A stretch of 64,000 bases of DNA, from the NCBI RefSeq assembly GCF_035503745.1, contig NZ_DATJTC010000007.1, positions 13,364 through 77,363 of the forward strand, given 5' to 3'. Source of the DNA: Dyella_B sp035503745 (GTDB taxonomy: Bacteria > Pseudomonadota > Gammaproteobacteria > Xanthomonadales > Rhodanobacteraceae). Both the position numbers and the translations under genes were made by a program. The stretch's first letter is position 1, and each line of letters opens with the position of its first letter. The notes under the pieces were generated by a model. It was not told the origin of the DNA. It ran no database searches and saw nothing but the letters and a program-made list of their open reading frames with translations. Below are positions 18,482 through 26,237 of the stretch, one piece after another.

Positions 18482-18886
18482 ATGGATAAAGCTATGCGTG
18501 CAGCGCTTTTGATCGTGCTTGGACTGGCTATCGGCATCATCGGCACGGCGTTTGCCATGCGTGCGCTGCAAGAGCGCGAAAACCCCATGCCCGGCGCGGT
18601 GATGGTTACCATGAGCTTCCACCGCCATCAGTTGCAGCAGGCGATCAAGGGGCAGCGCTGCGAAGCCGGCGCCAGTGCCGACCAGTTGCAACACATGCAG
18701 GTCACCGCCGCCGACATTCCCTACGCTTTTGCCGGCGCGCCGCAGCCGTTCCTGGATCTGGCCGGCCATCTGCGCACGGCCTTGCAGGCGGCCGCCCAGG
18801 CCGCACCGGCCGATTGCCCGGCGCTGACCGCCGCGCTCAAGCCGGTGGACCAGGCGTGCGATGAGTGCCACAAGCAATACCGTTGA
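18482..18886 (+). CDS. Membrane-anchored cytochrome c'-like protein
   Basis: A 134-residue protein with an N-terminal membrane segment (AALLIVLGLAIGIIGTAFAMRAL) and a helical body that ends in a C-terminal haem-binding motif CDECHKQYR. A single CxxCH at the extreme C-terminus followed by an aromatic residue and Arg is the arrangement of cytochrome c' four-helix bundles; two extra cysteines (QRCEAG and ADCPAL) may form a disulfide. Probably periplasmic and involved in electron transfer or gas binding, but this is inference. ATG at 18482 and ATG at 18494 are both possible starts. The stop codon begins a stretch of degenerate short repeats. Confidence 0.75.
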   Translation: MDKAMRAALLIVLGLAIGIIGTAFAMRALQERENPMPGAVMVTMSFHRHQLQQAIKGQRCEAGASADQLQHMQVTAADIPYAFAGAPQPFLDLAGHLRTALQAAAQAAPADCPALTAALKPVDQACDECHKQYR

Positions 18887-18944
18887 ACCGGTTGAGGCGC
18901 CTCGTTGAGGCTCACTCAATGAGGCCTGCTCAACTAGCCTGGAT
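18882..18944. repeat. Degenerate 13-14 bp tandem repeats after the cytochrome gene
   Basis: Starting at the stop codon (gttga), related units follow at 13-14 bp steps: 18889-18902, 18903-18916, 18917-18930 and 18931-18944. The sequence ggcctgctcaacta at 18923-18936 is identical to the units found at 20501-20528, 1.6 kb away. Confidence 0.75.
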
Positions 18945-19130
18945 TCCCATGCTCGCACCGGCGACTAACGAGCTCGTCAAATACCCAGGTACCGGCAATT
19001 TGGTGCAGCCGAATGGCTCGGATTGATGGCACCGAATGGTTTCCCACACATCGCCGCGTACGCTTCCAGCGATTTCTCGCTCAGCTCATATCGATCTGGC
19101 GATGTCGTTGTCGTCGAGTGCGTAAGGCGA

Positions 19131-19568
19131 TCACGCGTCCACGGGGTTCGCCGTCGGATGCCGCCACCATGGATCCCCCGGCTTCTTTACGAAATGCTCA
19201 AAGACATACGACCAGGGAACGAGCGGGACAAAGATAACGATCATCCCGACGGCGAATGTAGTTGTCCCCAGATCCGTGCTCCACTGCCCCCGCAGCCAAT
19301 GCGGCAGTGCCACACTGAGCAGCCAGGAAGCTTTCCAGGTCAATTCCCAGAACAGTACCGGCAGCATTTTCAACGGGTATCGCAGACCCAATATTGACAG
19401 TATGGAAAGCGCGAACAACATGCAGATCACGGTCCCGGAATCCAATTGCATTGAATAGACCTGGTAGATCATCTTCGACCATACATGCAATTCCAATCCA
19501 ATCCCGGTCACCAGGACGAGATAGAACACGCGCAGGAGATTGAGCCGCAAGATGGACACGGTATTCAT
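19131..19568 (-). CDS. Four-helix membrane protein of unknown function (third gene of cassette)
   Basis: A 145-residue protein with four hydrophobic segments: about residues 9-27, 44-72 (SGTVICMLFALSILSIL and on through GLRYPLKMLPVL), 78-90 and 102-124. It ends in a charged, proline-containing tail (KKPGDPWWRHP). The LRYPLKMLPVLFWELTWK stretch looks like a conserved feature of an uncharacterised family that I recall but cannot name. It is the last gene of an operon with a winged-helix regulator and a coiled-coil membrane protein, 36 bp after the latter. Its codon use is visibly AT-richer than neighbours. Function unknown; a regulated membrane component is the only safe statement. Confidence 0.75.
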   Translation of the reverse strand: MNTVSILRLNLLRVFYLVLVTGIGLELHVWSKMIYQVYSMQLDSGTVICMLFALSILSILGLRYPLKMLPVLFWELTWKASWLLSVALPHWLRGQWSTDLGTTTFAVGMIVIFVPLVPWSYVFEHFVKKPGDPWWRHPTANPVDA

Positions 19569-19604
19569 ATTTCGCCGCCTTTCACGGGAAGTTGACGTGT
19601 AATC

Positions 19605-19862
19605 TCATTCGACCTGCTTCAGAATCTTCTCGATCTCCCCCAGACTCGATGCCATCTTGGCAAGCTCCGCCTGGATCGCCGACAGGGCTTTCTGACTTTC
19701 CAACTGGGCGGCCGCGGTTCTCTCGGCAAGGGCGCGATATTGTTTATCGCTTGCCCCGGCGGCCCACGCCTGAATCATGCCGGAGATGTATTTGACTCCG
19801 AAGATCACCATGGCGCCGAAGACCAACGCGTAAATGATGTCTTGAACATCGACAGTCGTCAT
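19605..19862 (-). CDS. Small membrane protein with coiled coil (second gene of cassette)
   Basis: An 85-residue protein: one N-terminal membrane helix (about residues 8-27, DIIYALVFGAMVIFGVKYIS) followed by a soluble region with heptad pattern (QYRALAERTAAAQLESQKAL, then AIQAELAKMASSLGEIEKIL). That predicts an inner-membrane anchor with a cytoplasmic coiled coil that could dimerise or bind a partner. It starts 14 bp after the regulator stop, so the two are in one operon. I do not recognise the family and assign no function. Confidence 0.72.
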   Translation of the reverse strand: MTTVDVQDIIYALVFGAMVIFGVKYISGMIQAWAAGASDKQYRALAERTAAAQLESQKALSAIQAELAKMASSLGEIEKILKQVE

Positions 19863-19876
19863 GCCGAACCCCTATT

Positions 19877-20191
19877 TCAATCTGATTCTCTCGGGAGCGT
19901 CGCGATGGCCTTAGTGATGCTTGCCGGCGTGATCTCTATCGCAAATCGAGTCACTTCGAAGTAGTTGAGCGCCTTGCCCTCGGGGGAAAGCTCGAGCTTG
20001 CTGCTGACCAAGCCCGCGGCCTCCAGCTTCTGCAGATGAAGGTGCAGTAATGGCCGGCTGATGCCGATTTCTCGCGCAAGCTGACTCACGTACTCGCGGC
20101 CCTTTGCATTGAGCACTCCGATGATGCGCAGCCGATGCGGATTGGCCAGCGCCCCCAGTACAGCCAGTAGGCGTTCCCCAGTAGTGCTCAG
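19877..20191 (-). CDS. Winged-helix (ArsR-like) regulator with probable CTG start
   Basis: A small DNA-binding protein of about 104 residues. The homology begins before any ATG or GTG: LANPHRLRIIGVL is the classic first helix of ArsR-like regulators, and the HTH follows as EYVSQLAREIGISRPLLHLH and LQKLEAAGLV. The nearest GTG (20116) would cut off that helix. The frame is open back to a TGA near 20250 with no ATG, GTG or TTG, but CTG at 20191 has GGAG eight bases upstream and lies about 23 nt after the predicted transcription start. No metal-binding cysteines are visible. It probably represses its own operon through the palindrome over its promoter. Confidence 0.75.
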   Translation of the reverse strand: MSTTGERLLAVLGALANPHRLRIIGVLNAKGREYVSQLAREIGISRPLLHLHLQKLEAAGLVSSKLELSPEGKALNYFEVTRFAIEITPASITKAIATLPRESD

Positions 20192-20212
20192 TGTATCAGC
20201 TCCAGTGGATAC

Positions 20213-20249
20213 GTGTAAGAAATATATTACACATATACCGGACAGTCAA
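20213..20249 (-). promoter_or_regulatory. Promoter with overlapping operator for the three-gene cassette
   Basis: On the minus strand a near-consensus sigma-70 promoter is present: TTGACT (20244-20249), a 17-bp spacer and TATATT (20221-20226). A perfect inverted repeat, GTGTAA (20213-20218) and TTACAC (20227-20232) with an 8-bp AT spacer, is centred on the -10 box. A repressor bound here would block RNA polymerase, so autoregulation by the winged-helix protein is likely. Confidence 0.75.
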
Positions 20250-20500
20250 GCGGTGTCCGAGCCCGCCTTTGAACGAGGATGTGTTCAACGTGACCTTGCT
20301 AGAGGGTGCCCTCGGCAGCGTTCTGGTCCTCCTTGCGCACGGCGGCGTTGCCGCAGCAGAACACGCGCTTCTCGGTGTCCTGGGCGAGAAAGGCGAGTAC
20401 GCCTTTTGGGCGATGGGCGGGGTTGGCCGGTTCGAGGAAAACCTGCCCGGGGTCGCTGTCTGTTATCGCTAAGAAGCCCCCGCCATGGGAGTCGAGGCCA

Positions 20501-20542
20501 GGCCTGCTCAACTAGGCCTGCTCAACTAGGCTCGTTCAATTA
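20501..20542. repeat. Three 14-bp tandem repeats at the end of the glycosyltransferase gene
   Basis: Two identical units ggcctgctcaacta (20501-20514, 20515-20528) and a degenerate third (20529-20542). The third overlaps the TGA stop codon of the minus-strand glycosyltransferase gene. The same unit occurs once at 18923-18936. The 250 bases between this array and the cassette promoter contain no gene I can support. Confidence 0.9.
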
Positions 20543-22077
20543 GGTACGGGGTCTTCCGGTGCCGGGAACATCAGGATGGTGATTTCCTTGCCTTGCGGGA
20601 TCTCCGCCGCCGGCGTGCCGAGCACCGCGATGCTGTTCTTGAACGCATCCAGGTCCACGCGCTCGCCCAGCGCCGAGCGCCCGTTCACCGCCCACACGCG
20701 GCCGCCCTGCTTCCAACGCGCCAGTGCCTGATCGAGCTGGGATGTGATCAAGGCGGAATGCTCGATCGGCGTACCGTTCTTCGGTTGCAGCACGGTCAGC
20801 ATGGTCGGCGCGTTCGGATCGATCGTATAGACCGTATCGCCGGGCCGCACGTTCGCCGCCAGGGTCGCGGCGGCCATGTCCCAGCGCGGCTTGGTTTCCA
20901 CCCGGTACACCGGCCCAAGATTGACCGCGCCCAGCAGGAACAAGGCGGTGGCGCCCACCACATAGGTACGGCGCGGCAGCGCCGCGGCGCCAATGCCGGC
21001 GAGCACGAAAAACGGCGCCGCGCTCCACAGGATGTAGCGCGGCAACAGCATCGATTTGAATAGCGAGATGGCCAGGATCAGCAATGGCAATACCAGCACG
21101 GCCAGCAGCAATACCCGTCCATCCAAGCGCCGCCAGGTACGCAGCGCGCCCGCGCATCCCAACAGGGCGACCAAGCCGCCCAGCAACGGCACCGCCGTAT
21201 GCAATACGTCGAACTTCACCACGGCGGGCACGCGCATCAGATAAACGCTGCTCGCCGCCACCCACAAATGCTGCCAGCTCAACTGCGGAATCCAGTTGAA
21301 ATTCTGCAGCATATGCTTGTTTCCGGCGGCGAGGATCGCGCCGTAGAACGGCACCGTACAGGCCAGGATCACCAGCACGCTCACTAACCAGTTGCGGCCA
21401 AAGCCCAAGCGCGGCGCCATTGACGGTTCCGCGCGCAGCGAGCGCCACATCAGCAACAGCGAAAGATTGGAAGCAAGCAGCCATGGCGCCGCATCGCCAA
21501 GCACGTCCAGCGCACCAATCGTACCCAGGGCATAGGCGCCCCACCCCCAGCGCTCGGCCTCGGCGCTGCGCAAATCCAGCGCCGCGCGTCGCCGATTCTG
21601 CGCCAAACGCAACAGCCCCCACAGCGCGATGGTGATCAACAACGTCACCAGGGTGTAGGAACGCGCTTCCTGGCCGTATTGCACCTGCAGCGGCGACAGC
21701 GCCATCAGCAACCCCGCCACGATGGCGGCAGCGCGACCACCGACGCTGCGGCTCATCGCAAACACCATGCCCACCGACACCGTACCGAACAGGGCCGACG
21801 GCATGCGCAACCACGCGCTGCTGGAACCGAACTGGGAAATGAATTGCAGCAGCAGGAAATACGTCGGCATGTGCCGATTGGTAAAGCTGTCGGCGATCAG
21901 GCCCGCGGCCCCCAGCTGAATGCGCTGGGAGGTGAGCGCCTCGTCAAGCCAGAACGGCTGGTGATCGATGCGGAACCAACGCACCACCAAGGCAAGGCAT
22001 AACACCGCCGCCATCCAGGCGATATCGCGCCCAGACCATGTCCGGCTCGTCTGCGGGTAGTCGCGCTCGATCAGCAT
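20536..22077 (-). CDS. GT39-type membrane glycosyltransferase (dolichyl-phosphate-mannose family)
   Basis: A 513-residue polytopic protein with the layout of ArnT/PMT-like GT-C glycosyltransferases: an N-terminal membrane helix, then a first periplasmic loop with the acidic pair in FWLDEALTSQRI, a DSFTNRHMPTYFLLLQF motif, about ten further membrane segments and a C-terminal periplasmic domain (from about residue 390). Members transfer sugars from polyprenyl phosphate donors to lipids or proteins; the donor and acceptor are unknown. The ATG at 22077 (MLIERDYPQ) was chosen because the 59-residue upstream extension is non-hydrophobic and has no family character; this start is uncertain. The stop codon lies inside a 14-bp repeat. 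Confidence 0.8.
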   Translation of the reverse strand: MLIERDYPQTSRTWSGRDIAWMAAVLCLALVVRWFRIDHQPFWLDEALTSQRIQLGAAGLIADSFTNRHMPTYFLLLQFISQFGSSSAWLRMPSALFGTVSVGMVFAMSRSVGGRAAAIVAGLLMALSPLQVQYGQEARSYTLVTLLITIALWGLLRLAQNRRRAALDLRSAEAERWGWGAYALGTIGALDVLGDAAPWLLASNLSLLLMWRSLRAEPSMAPRLGFGRNWLVSVLVILACTVPFYGAILAAGNKHMLQNFNWIPQLSWQHLWVAASSVYLMRVPAVVKFDVLHTAVPLLGGLVALLGCAGALRTWRRLDGRVLLLAVLVLPLLILAISLFKSMLLPRYILWSAAPFFVLAGIGAAALPRRTYVVGATALFLLGAVNLGPVYRVETKPRWDMAAATLAANVRPGDTVYTIDPNAPTMLTVLQPKNGTPIEHSALITSQLDQALARWKQGGRVWAVNGRSALGERVDLDAFKNSIAVLGTPAAEIPQGKEITILMFPAPEDPVPN

Positions 22078-22376
22078 GCGTGTCTTGAAGCAAGCCGGGG
22101 AGCTGCAGCCGGGCCCAGGGTCCGCACGCGTTCCAATAACGAAGGCTGGTACACCGGCATGATCTTTTGGACGAGCGATCTGGGCTGGAGATGCGAAATC
22201 TAACGCCCCTGGCATGAATCGGTTGTCGGGCGCATATGACAGGTTGGTGTGCATTCAGGCGATGCATTTCAAGCGTGACTTGCGGCATGCCTGCCATACA
22301 TCAAGCTGTCGATGCGACACGAACCGATGTAACTCAAATGCAATAATGACGCGCCCCGTTCACCGGGCGTCCTCGA

Positions 22377-22679
22377 TCAGATTTTTACCCGTCCGCGCAA
22401 CACCTGCCAGTACATCACCCAGTCGCCCATCAGGCTGTAGAGGGGGTGGCGAAAGGTGGCGGGCCGATTCTTTTCGAATGCGTAGTGCCCGACCCAGGCA
22501 AAGCCATAACCCACCACAGGCACCAGCCACAGCCACACGAAGCGTGCGGAAAACAGCGCAAAAGCGATGATCAGCAGCACCAGCGAGCTGCCGATGAAAT
22601 GCAGCAGACGGCAGCGCCGGTCGCGATGTTCGTTGAGATAATAAGGATAAAAATCCCGAAAGCTGGCAAAGTCGGCCAT
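22377..22679 (-). CDS. DUF962/Mpo1-like small membrane protein
   Basis: A 100-residue protein with the family's N-terminal signature FRDFYPYYLNEHRDRRCRLLHFIGSSLV, given here in part: YYLNEHRDRRCRLLHFIG. Two hydrophobic segments follow (about residues 30-65), then the conserved GHYAFEKNRPATFRHPLYSL stretch and GDWVMYWQVLRG. Yeast Mpo1 in this family is a dioxygenase acting on 2-hydroxy fatty acids, with conserved histidines that are also visible here (EHR, LHF, GHY, RHP). Bacterial members are largely uncharacterised. The start at 22679 was chosen by family length. It follows pirin on the same strand by about 60 bp. Confidence 0.88.
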   Translation of the reverse strand: MADFASFRDFYPYYLNEHRDRRCRLLHFIGSSLVLLIIAFALFSARFVWLWLVPVVGYGFAWVGHYAFEKNRPATFRHPLYSLMGDWVMYWQVLRGRVKI

Positions 22680-22738
22680 CGCGCACCCCGTTAACCTAGC
22701 CGTAACCAAGCGTAGCCCGAACACCCGCGCTACGCACC

Positions 22739-23614
22739 TCAACCGGGCAAGGGAATGAATTCGACCTCATCGCCCGGCACCTTGCCGAAGCGCCCGGCTG
22801 TCCAGTCCGCCTTGGCCTGCTCGATGCGTTCGCGCGAACTGGATACGAAGTTCCACCACAGGTGGCGGTCGCCATCCAGCGGCGCGCCGCCGAACAGCAT
22901 CAACCGGCTAACCGTCTTCGCCTGCACCGGCGGCGCGGTATCGGCCGCCTGCACCGCCATCTCGCCGGGGGCCAGCGTGACGCCGCCCCAGCTCACCTCG
23001 CCTTCGACCACATGCACGCCACGTTCGGCATGCTCCTGCGGCAGGGCCAATTGCGCGCCGGCCTGCATGCGCGCTTCGATGAAAAACATCGGTGCGAATA
23101 CCTTGACCGGGGATACCTGTCCATACGCCGTGCCCGCAATCAACACCAGCTGCGCACCGGGCATATCGATGTGCGGCAAGCTTCCCGCTTCGTGATGATG
23201 AAACTCCGGCGCGACCTCTTCATCGGCACGCGGCAGCGCCACCCACACCTGGATGCCATGCATACGCTGGCCATCGCGGCGCACATCCGGCGGCGTGCGC
23301 TCCGAATGGGCGATGCCCCGCCCTGCCGTCATCCAGTTCACCGCTCCGGGCGTGATGTCGGCCAGGCTTCCCAGTGTGTCACGGTGCCGGATCGTCCCCT
23401 CGAACAGCCAGGTAACAGTCGCCAATCCGATATGCGGATGCGGGCGCACGTCCATGCCGGTGCCGGGCTTGAATTGGGCCGGTCCCATGTGATCGTAGAA
23501 AACGAACGGCCCCACGTGGCGCGCTTTCAGCACCGGCAGCAGGCGCCGCACTACGAAGCCATCGCCCAGATCGTGCAGGCGCCCATTCTCGATCCGGCTG
23601 GGTTGCTGTTCCAC
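22739..23614 (-). CDS. Pirin family protein
   Basis: A 291-residue bicupin. The N-terminal cupin has the pirin metal site: HPHIGLATVTWLFEG (about residues 59-73) with the later HSE of GRGIAHSERTPP. The HGIQVWVALP segment and the C-terminal LMLFGGAPLD-x-RHLWWNFVSSS block are family hallmarks. Bacterial pirins include quercetin dioxygenases and regulatory proteins, so the reaction is not assigned. The start is a GTG at 23614, preceded by GGGAGCG. It sits 11 bp after the old-yellow-enzyme gene's stop, so the two are probably in one operon. Confidence 0.93.
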   Translation of the reverse strand: MEQQPSRIENGRLHDLGDGFVVRRLLPVLKARHVGPFVFYDHMGPAQFKPGTGMDVRPHPHIGLATVTWLFEGTIRHRDTLGSLADITPGAVNWMTAGRGIAHSERTPPDVRRDGQRMHGIQVWVALPRADEEVAPEFHHHEAGSLPHIDMPGAQLVLIAGTAYGQVSPVKVFAPMFFIEARMQAGAQLALPQEHAERGVHVVEGEVSWGGVTLAPGEMAVQAADTAPPVQAKTVSRLMLFGGAPLDGDRHLWWNFVSSSRERIEQAKADWTAGRFGKVPGDEVEFIPLPG

Positions 23615-23625
23615 GCTGCGCTCCC

Positions 23626-24684
23626 TTACCAGGCCCGCAGGTATTGTACCGGCGGCGTGATCGCCGCCCCCAGCTCCTGCGCCGCACGATGCGGAAAATA
23701 AGGATCGCGCAGGCTGGCCCGCGCAATCAGCACCAGATCCGCCGCGCCGCCGGCGATGATGCCTTCGGCCTGGGCCGGCTCGGTGATCAGACCCACCGCG
23801 CCGGTGGCGATGCCCGCTTCCTGCCGGATGCGCGCCGCGAACGGCACCTGGTAACCCGGTGCAACCGGAATTTTGACGTGCGGCACCAGCCCACCGCTGG
23901 AGACATCGACCAGATCGACACCCAACGCCTGGACCTCGCTCGCCAGCCGCACGCTTTCATCGATGTTCCAGCCGCCTTCGGCCCAATCGGTTGCCGAGAT
24001 GCGCAACCACAACGGCCACTCCGCCGGCCACACCTCACGCACCGCGGCGATGACCTCGCGCACCAGCCGCGTGCGATTCTCGAAACTGCCGCCGTAGGCG
24101 TCGTCGCGATGGTTGCTGAGCGGCGACATGAATTGATGCAAGAGATAGCCGTGCGCGCCGTGGATCTCGATCAGCCTGAATCCCGCCGCTTTCGCCCGTA
24201 GCGCCGCGGCGCGGAAATCTTCGATCACCTGGCGCAAGCCTTGCGCATCCAGCGCCTGCGGCACGTGCCAGTCGGTATCGAAAGGTATGGCGGACGGGGC
24301 GACGGTTTGCCACGCGCCCTGCGCCGCGGTCAGCGAGCCGCCACCCTCCCAGGGGCGCAGCACGCTGGCCTTGCGGCCGGCGTGCGCCAGCTGCACGCCG
24401 GCAATGGCGCCTTCCTCGGCGATAAAAGCCGTGATCGGCTGCCACGCCTGTACCTGAGTATCGTTCCAGATACCGGTGTCGTGAGCGGAAATGCGCGCTT
24501 GCGGAGAAACCGCCGTGGCCTCGGCAATCACCGCGGCGGCGCCACCGACGGCACGGCTTCCCAGATGCACCGCATGCCAGTGACCCGGGACGCCATCGGT
24601 GGCGGAGTACTGGCACATCGGCGACACCACGATGCGATTGCGAAACGAGAGGCTGCGCTGGGTATAGGGTTCAAACAGCTTCAT
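23626..24684 (-). CDS. NADH:flavin oxidoreductase, old yellow enzyme (YqjM/NamA class)
   Basis: FMN-dependent ene-reductase of 352 residues. The N-terminus has the YqjM-class pattern (KLFEPYTQRSLSFRNRIVVSPMCQYSA) with the cysteine in SPMCQYSA that tunes FMN in this class. Later motifs are QLAHAGRKAS, EIHGAHGYLLHQFMSPLSN, RDDAYGGSFENR and the FMN phosphate region GAADLVLIAR. Reduces the C=C bond of activated enones; the physiological substrate is unknown. The ATG at 24684 gives the normal N-terminus; an upstream ATG adds 18 unrelated residues. Downstream is a pirin gene 11 bp away. Confidence 0.93.
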   Translation of the reverse strand: MKLFEPYTQRSLSFRNRIVVSPMCQYSATDGVPGHWHAVHLGSRAVGGAAAVIAEATAVSPQARISAHDTGIWNDTQVQAWQPITAFIAEEGAIAGVQLAHAGRKASVLRPWEGGGSLTAAQGAWQTVAPSAIPFDTDWHVPQALDAQGLRQVIEDFRAAALRAKAAGFRLIEIHGAHGYLLHQFMSPLSNHRDDAYGGSFENRTRLVREVIAAVREVWPAEWPLWLRISATDWAEGGWNIDESVRLASEVQALGVDLVDVSSGGLVPHVKIPVAPGYQVPFAARIRQEAGIATGAVGLITEPAQAEGIIAGGAADLVLIARASLRDPYFPHRAAQELGAAITPPVQYLRAW

Positions 24685-24738
24685 GGTCGATACCGAAGTA
24701 AGGGATGGGAAGCCAGATAGCGCCGCTATGCGCCGCAA

Positions 24739-25656
24739 TCAAGAGTCGGCATGTTCGAGGCTTGCGCGGGACGCTTCGCTACGCTCCATCCACGCGAGCA
24801 GCTGCCCGGCCGGCGCATGGGGGAACTTCATCCAGGTGAAATGATCGGCCGCCTGCCCGGCGAGTTGTTCGGGCGTCATGACAACCACGCGCTGGGACGT
24901 GCCGGGCATCTTACCGAGCAACCAGGTCAAGGAGGCCTCCGGTACCATCCAGTCATCGCGCATGCGCAGGGCAAAAACTGGCATCGCCAGTGCGCCAAGC
25001 GCCTGCTCGAAATCCACCGCCATGCCATCGGCTGCGTAGCGCCCGGTGCGCCCGCTGCGCGACCAATCTGCGATGAGACCGCGCGCTTCGTTCCCGCCGA
25101 AGCCAAGGCGCCGTCCAGGGAGATAGCCCAACAGTCGCGCCAGGGGCGAGGCAAGCATATAGGCGATCGAAAGCAATGCGCCGAAACGAAAACGCCGCCA
25201 GTAAGGCGCGCCGCTGGCAATGAGCAGGATGCCCGCCAGCGTATCCGGGTGCAGGCTCGCGTACAGGCATGCCAGTTGGCCGCCGAGGCTGTGGCCGGCG
25301 ATCCATAGCTTCGCCTGCGGCCAGCGTGCCCGCACCTGGGCGATGCCCACCGGCACATCCAACGCGAGCAGTTCACGATAGCCCCAGTCGCAATGCCGTC
25401 CCGCGCGGCGATCGCTCGATCCGATGCCGCGCCACTCGTGCAAGGCCATCGCCACGCCGCGCGCGGCAAACGCTTCGGCCAGCGGCAGATAGTGTTTCGC
25501 GGGTACGCCCAGCGCGGGTAACCAGTAAACCACGTGCTGGGGGGATGCATCGCCCTGAATAAGCATCAATTCGCTGCGCGCACCGTCTTGCGCGAGCAGC
25601 GGGACAATGGAAGGCGAAGGCGTATTCACGGCGCGAGAGATGGATGGGGCAAGCAT
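24739..25656 (-). CDS. Alpha/beta-fold hydrolase
   Basis: A 305-residue serine hydrolase-like protein. The nucleophile elbow is GHSLGGQ (near residue 122), the oxyanion region is in VVYWLPALGVPAKHY, and a candidate acid/His pair is in RMRDDWMVPEAS and ADHFTWMKFP. The cap region (residues 150-230) is moderately hydrophobic. No signal peptide is evident. It resembles the predicted alpha/beta hydrolases often annotated as COG4757-like proteins, but this is from memory. It precedes the old-yellow-enzyme gene by 54 bp on the same strand. Substrate unknown. Confidence 0.85.
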   Translation of the reverse strand: MLAPSISRAVNTPSPSIVPLLAQDGARSELMLIQGDASPQHVVYWLPALGVPAKHYLPLAEAFAARGVAMALHEWRGIGSSDRRAGRHCDWGYRELLALDVPVGIAQVRARWPQAKLWIAGHSLGGQLACLYASLHPDTLAGILLIASGAPYWRRFRFGALLSIAYMLASPLARLLGYLPGRRLGFGGNEARGLIADWSRSGRTGRYAADGMAVDFEQALGALAMPVFALRMRDDWMVPEASLTWLLGKMPGTSQRVVVMTPEQLAGQAADHFTWMKFPHAPAGQLLAWMERSEASRASLEHADS

Positions 25657-25688
25657 CTGCGCAGGTTAACCAATGCGCATGGCGGAAA

Positions 25689-25713
25689 CAAAAAGGCCGG
25701 CATCCGCCGGCCT
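25689..25713 (-). terminator. Terminator of the first cold-shock gene
   Basis: Perfect 8-bp stem (25694-25701 with 25706-25713) and 4-nt loop, followed on the minus strand by five Ts. It lies 23 bp after the stop codon of the cold-shock gene. Confidence 0.85.
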
Positions 25714-25735
25714 ATTGCGCATGAATTGGCAGAAC

Positions 25736-25945
25736 TCAAGCGGGGCTGACTTCGTCAGCCTGCAGACCCTTCTGTCCCTGCACCACCTTGAAGCTTACTT
25801 TCTGCCCCTCTTTGAGGCTTTTGAATCCATTCCCCGTAATGGCACGGAAATGCACGAAGACATCGGGACCATTCTCGCGACTGATGAAACCGAAGCCCTT
25901 CGCATCATTAAACCACTTGACGGTACCAACCTCACGATCCGACAT
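25736..25945 (-). CDS. Cold-shock protein, first of two
   Basis: A 69-residue single cold-shock domain protein, an RNA chaperone. Both RNA-binding motifs are present: KGFGFI (RNP1) and VFVHF (RNP2), after the opening SDREVGTVKWFNDA. It differs from the second copy 500 bp away by only a few residues (for example E/D in SRENGPD and T/Q in AITGNG). The mRNA has a long leader of about 135 nt starting with an 11-nt sequence shared with the other copy. An intrinsic terminator follows. Which copy is cold-induced cannot be told from sequence. Confidence 0.96.
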   Translation of the reverse strand: MSDREVGTVKWFNDAKGFGFISRENGPDVFVHFRAITGNGFKSLKEGQKVSFKVVQGQKGLQADEVSPA

Positions 25946-26092
25946 GATTCACTCCATCCGTTCGACCGTTTTACATTGAGACCAGTCGGCCCGCCCGGGC
26001 CGACGGCTTACTGGTATGCCGAGATGGGGTGAACGACATGGCGGAACGCCATCCGAACGCGCACTACGAGCAAACACAGTGCTTAAAGCATA
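25946..26092 (-). promoter_or_regulatory. Promoter and long 5' leader of the first cold-shock gene
   Basis: On the minus strand a -10 box TATGCT (26087-26092) is followed after 6 nt by ACTGTGTTTGC (26070-26080), placing the start near 26080 and giving a leader of about 135 nt. The leader contains ACCAGTAAG and a strong GC hairpin (25985-26004). The -10 spacing, the 11-nt start sequence and the ACCAGTAAG element recur before the second cold-shock gene. The -35 box is poor. Confidence 0.6.
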
Positions 26093-26154
26093 GTGATAAT
26101 CGTCAAGGCATGTGTGATGGAAAATTCACATTTAAAGCCACAAACGAAAACCGC

Positions 26155-26182
26155 ATTTAAATATGCCAAATTTAAATATGCC
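26155..26182. repeat. Direct repeat of 13 bp in AT-rich DNA upstream of the first cold-shock gene
   Basis: atttaaatatgcc occurs at 26155-26167 and 26170-26182, separated by two bases. It lies upstream of the predicted cold-shock promoter (minus strand) and could act as an UP-element-like AT tract. Confidence 0.7.
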
Positions 26183-26188
26183 CCATGC

Positions 26189-26217
26189 AAAAAGCCGGGC
26201 ATGAAGCCCGGCTTTTT
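26189..26217. terminator. Terminator of the second cold-shock gene
   Basis: A perfect 12-bp inverted repeat (26189-26200 with 26206-26217) with A and T runs at both ends and a 5-nt loop, 21 bp after the stop codon of the second cold-shock gene. Symmetric, so it could act in both directions. Confidence 0.88.
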
Positions 26218-26237
26218 AAATCGATCCATTCAGCTAT

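Noticed and set aside
20299..20511. Minus-strand 70-codon frame between the glycosyltransferase gene and the cassette promoter, starting TTG
   Set aside because: High third-position GC hints at coding, but the start lies inside the 14-bp repeat, no family is recognised and the opposite frame is also open. It may be a gene remnant.
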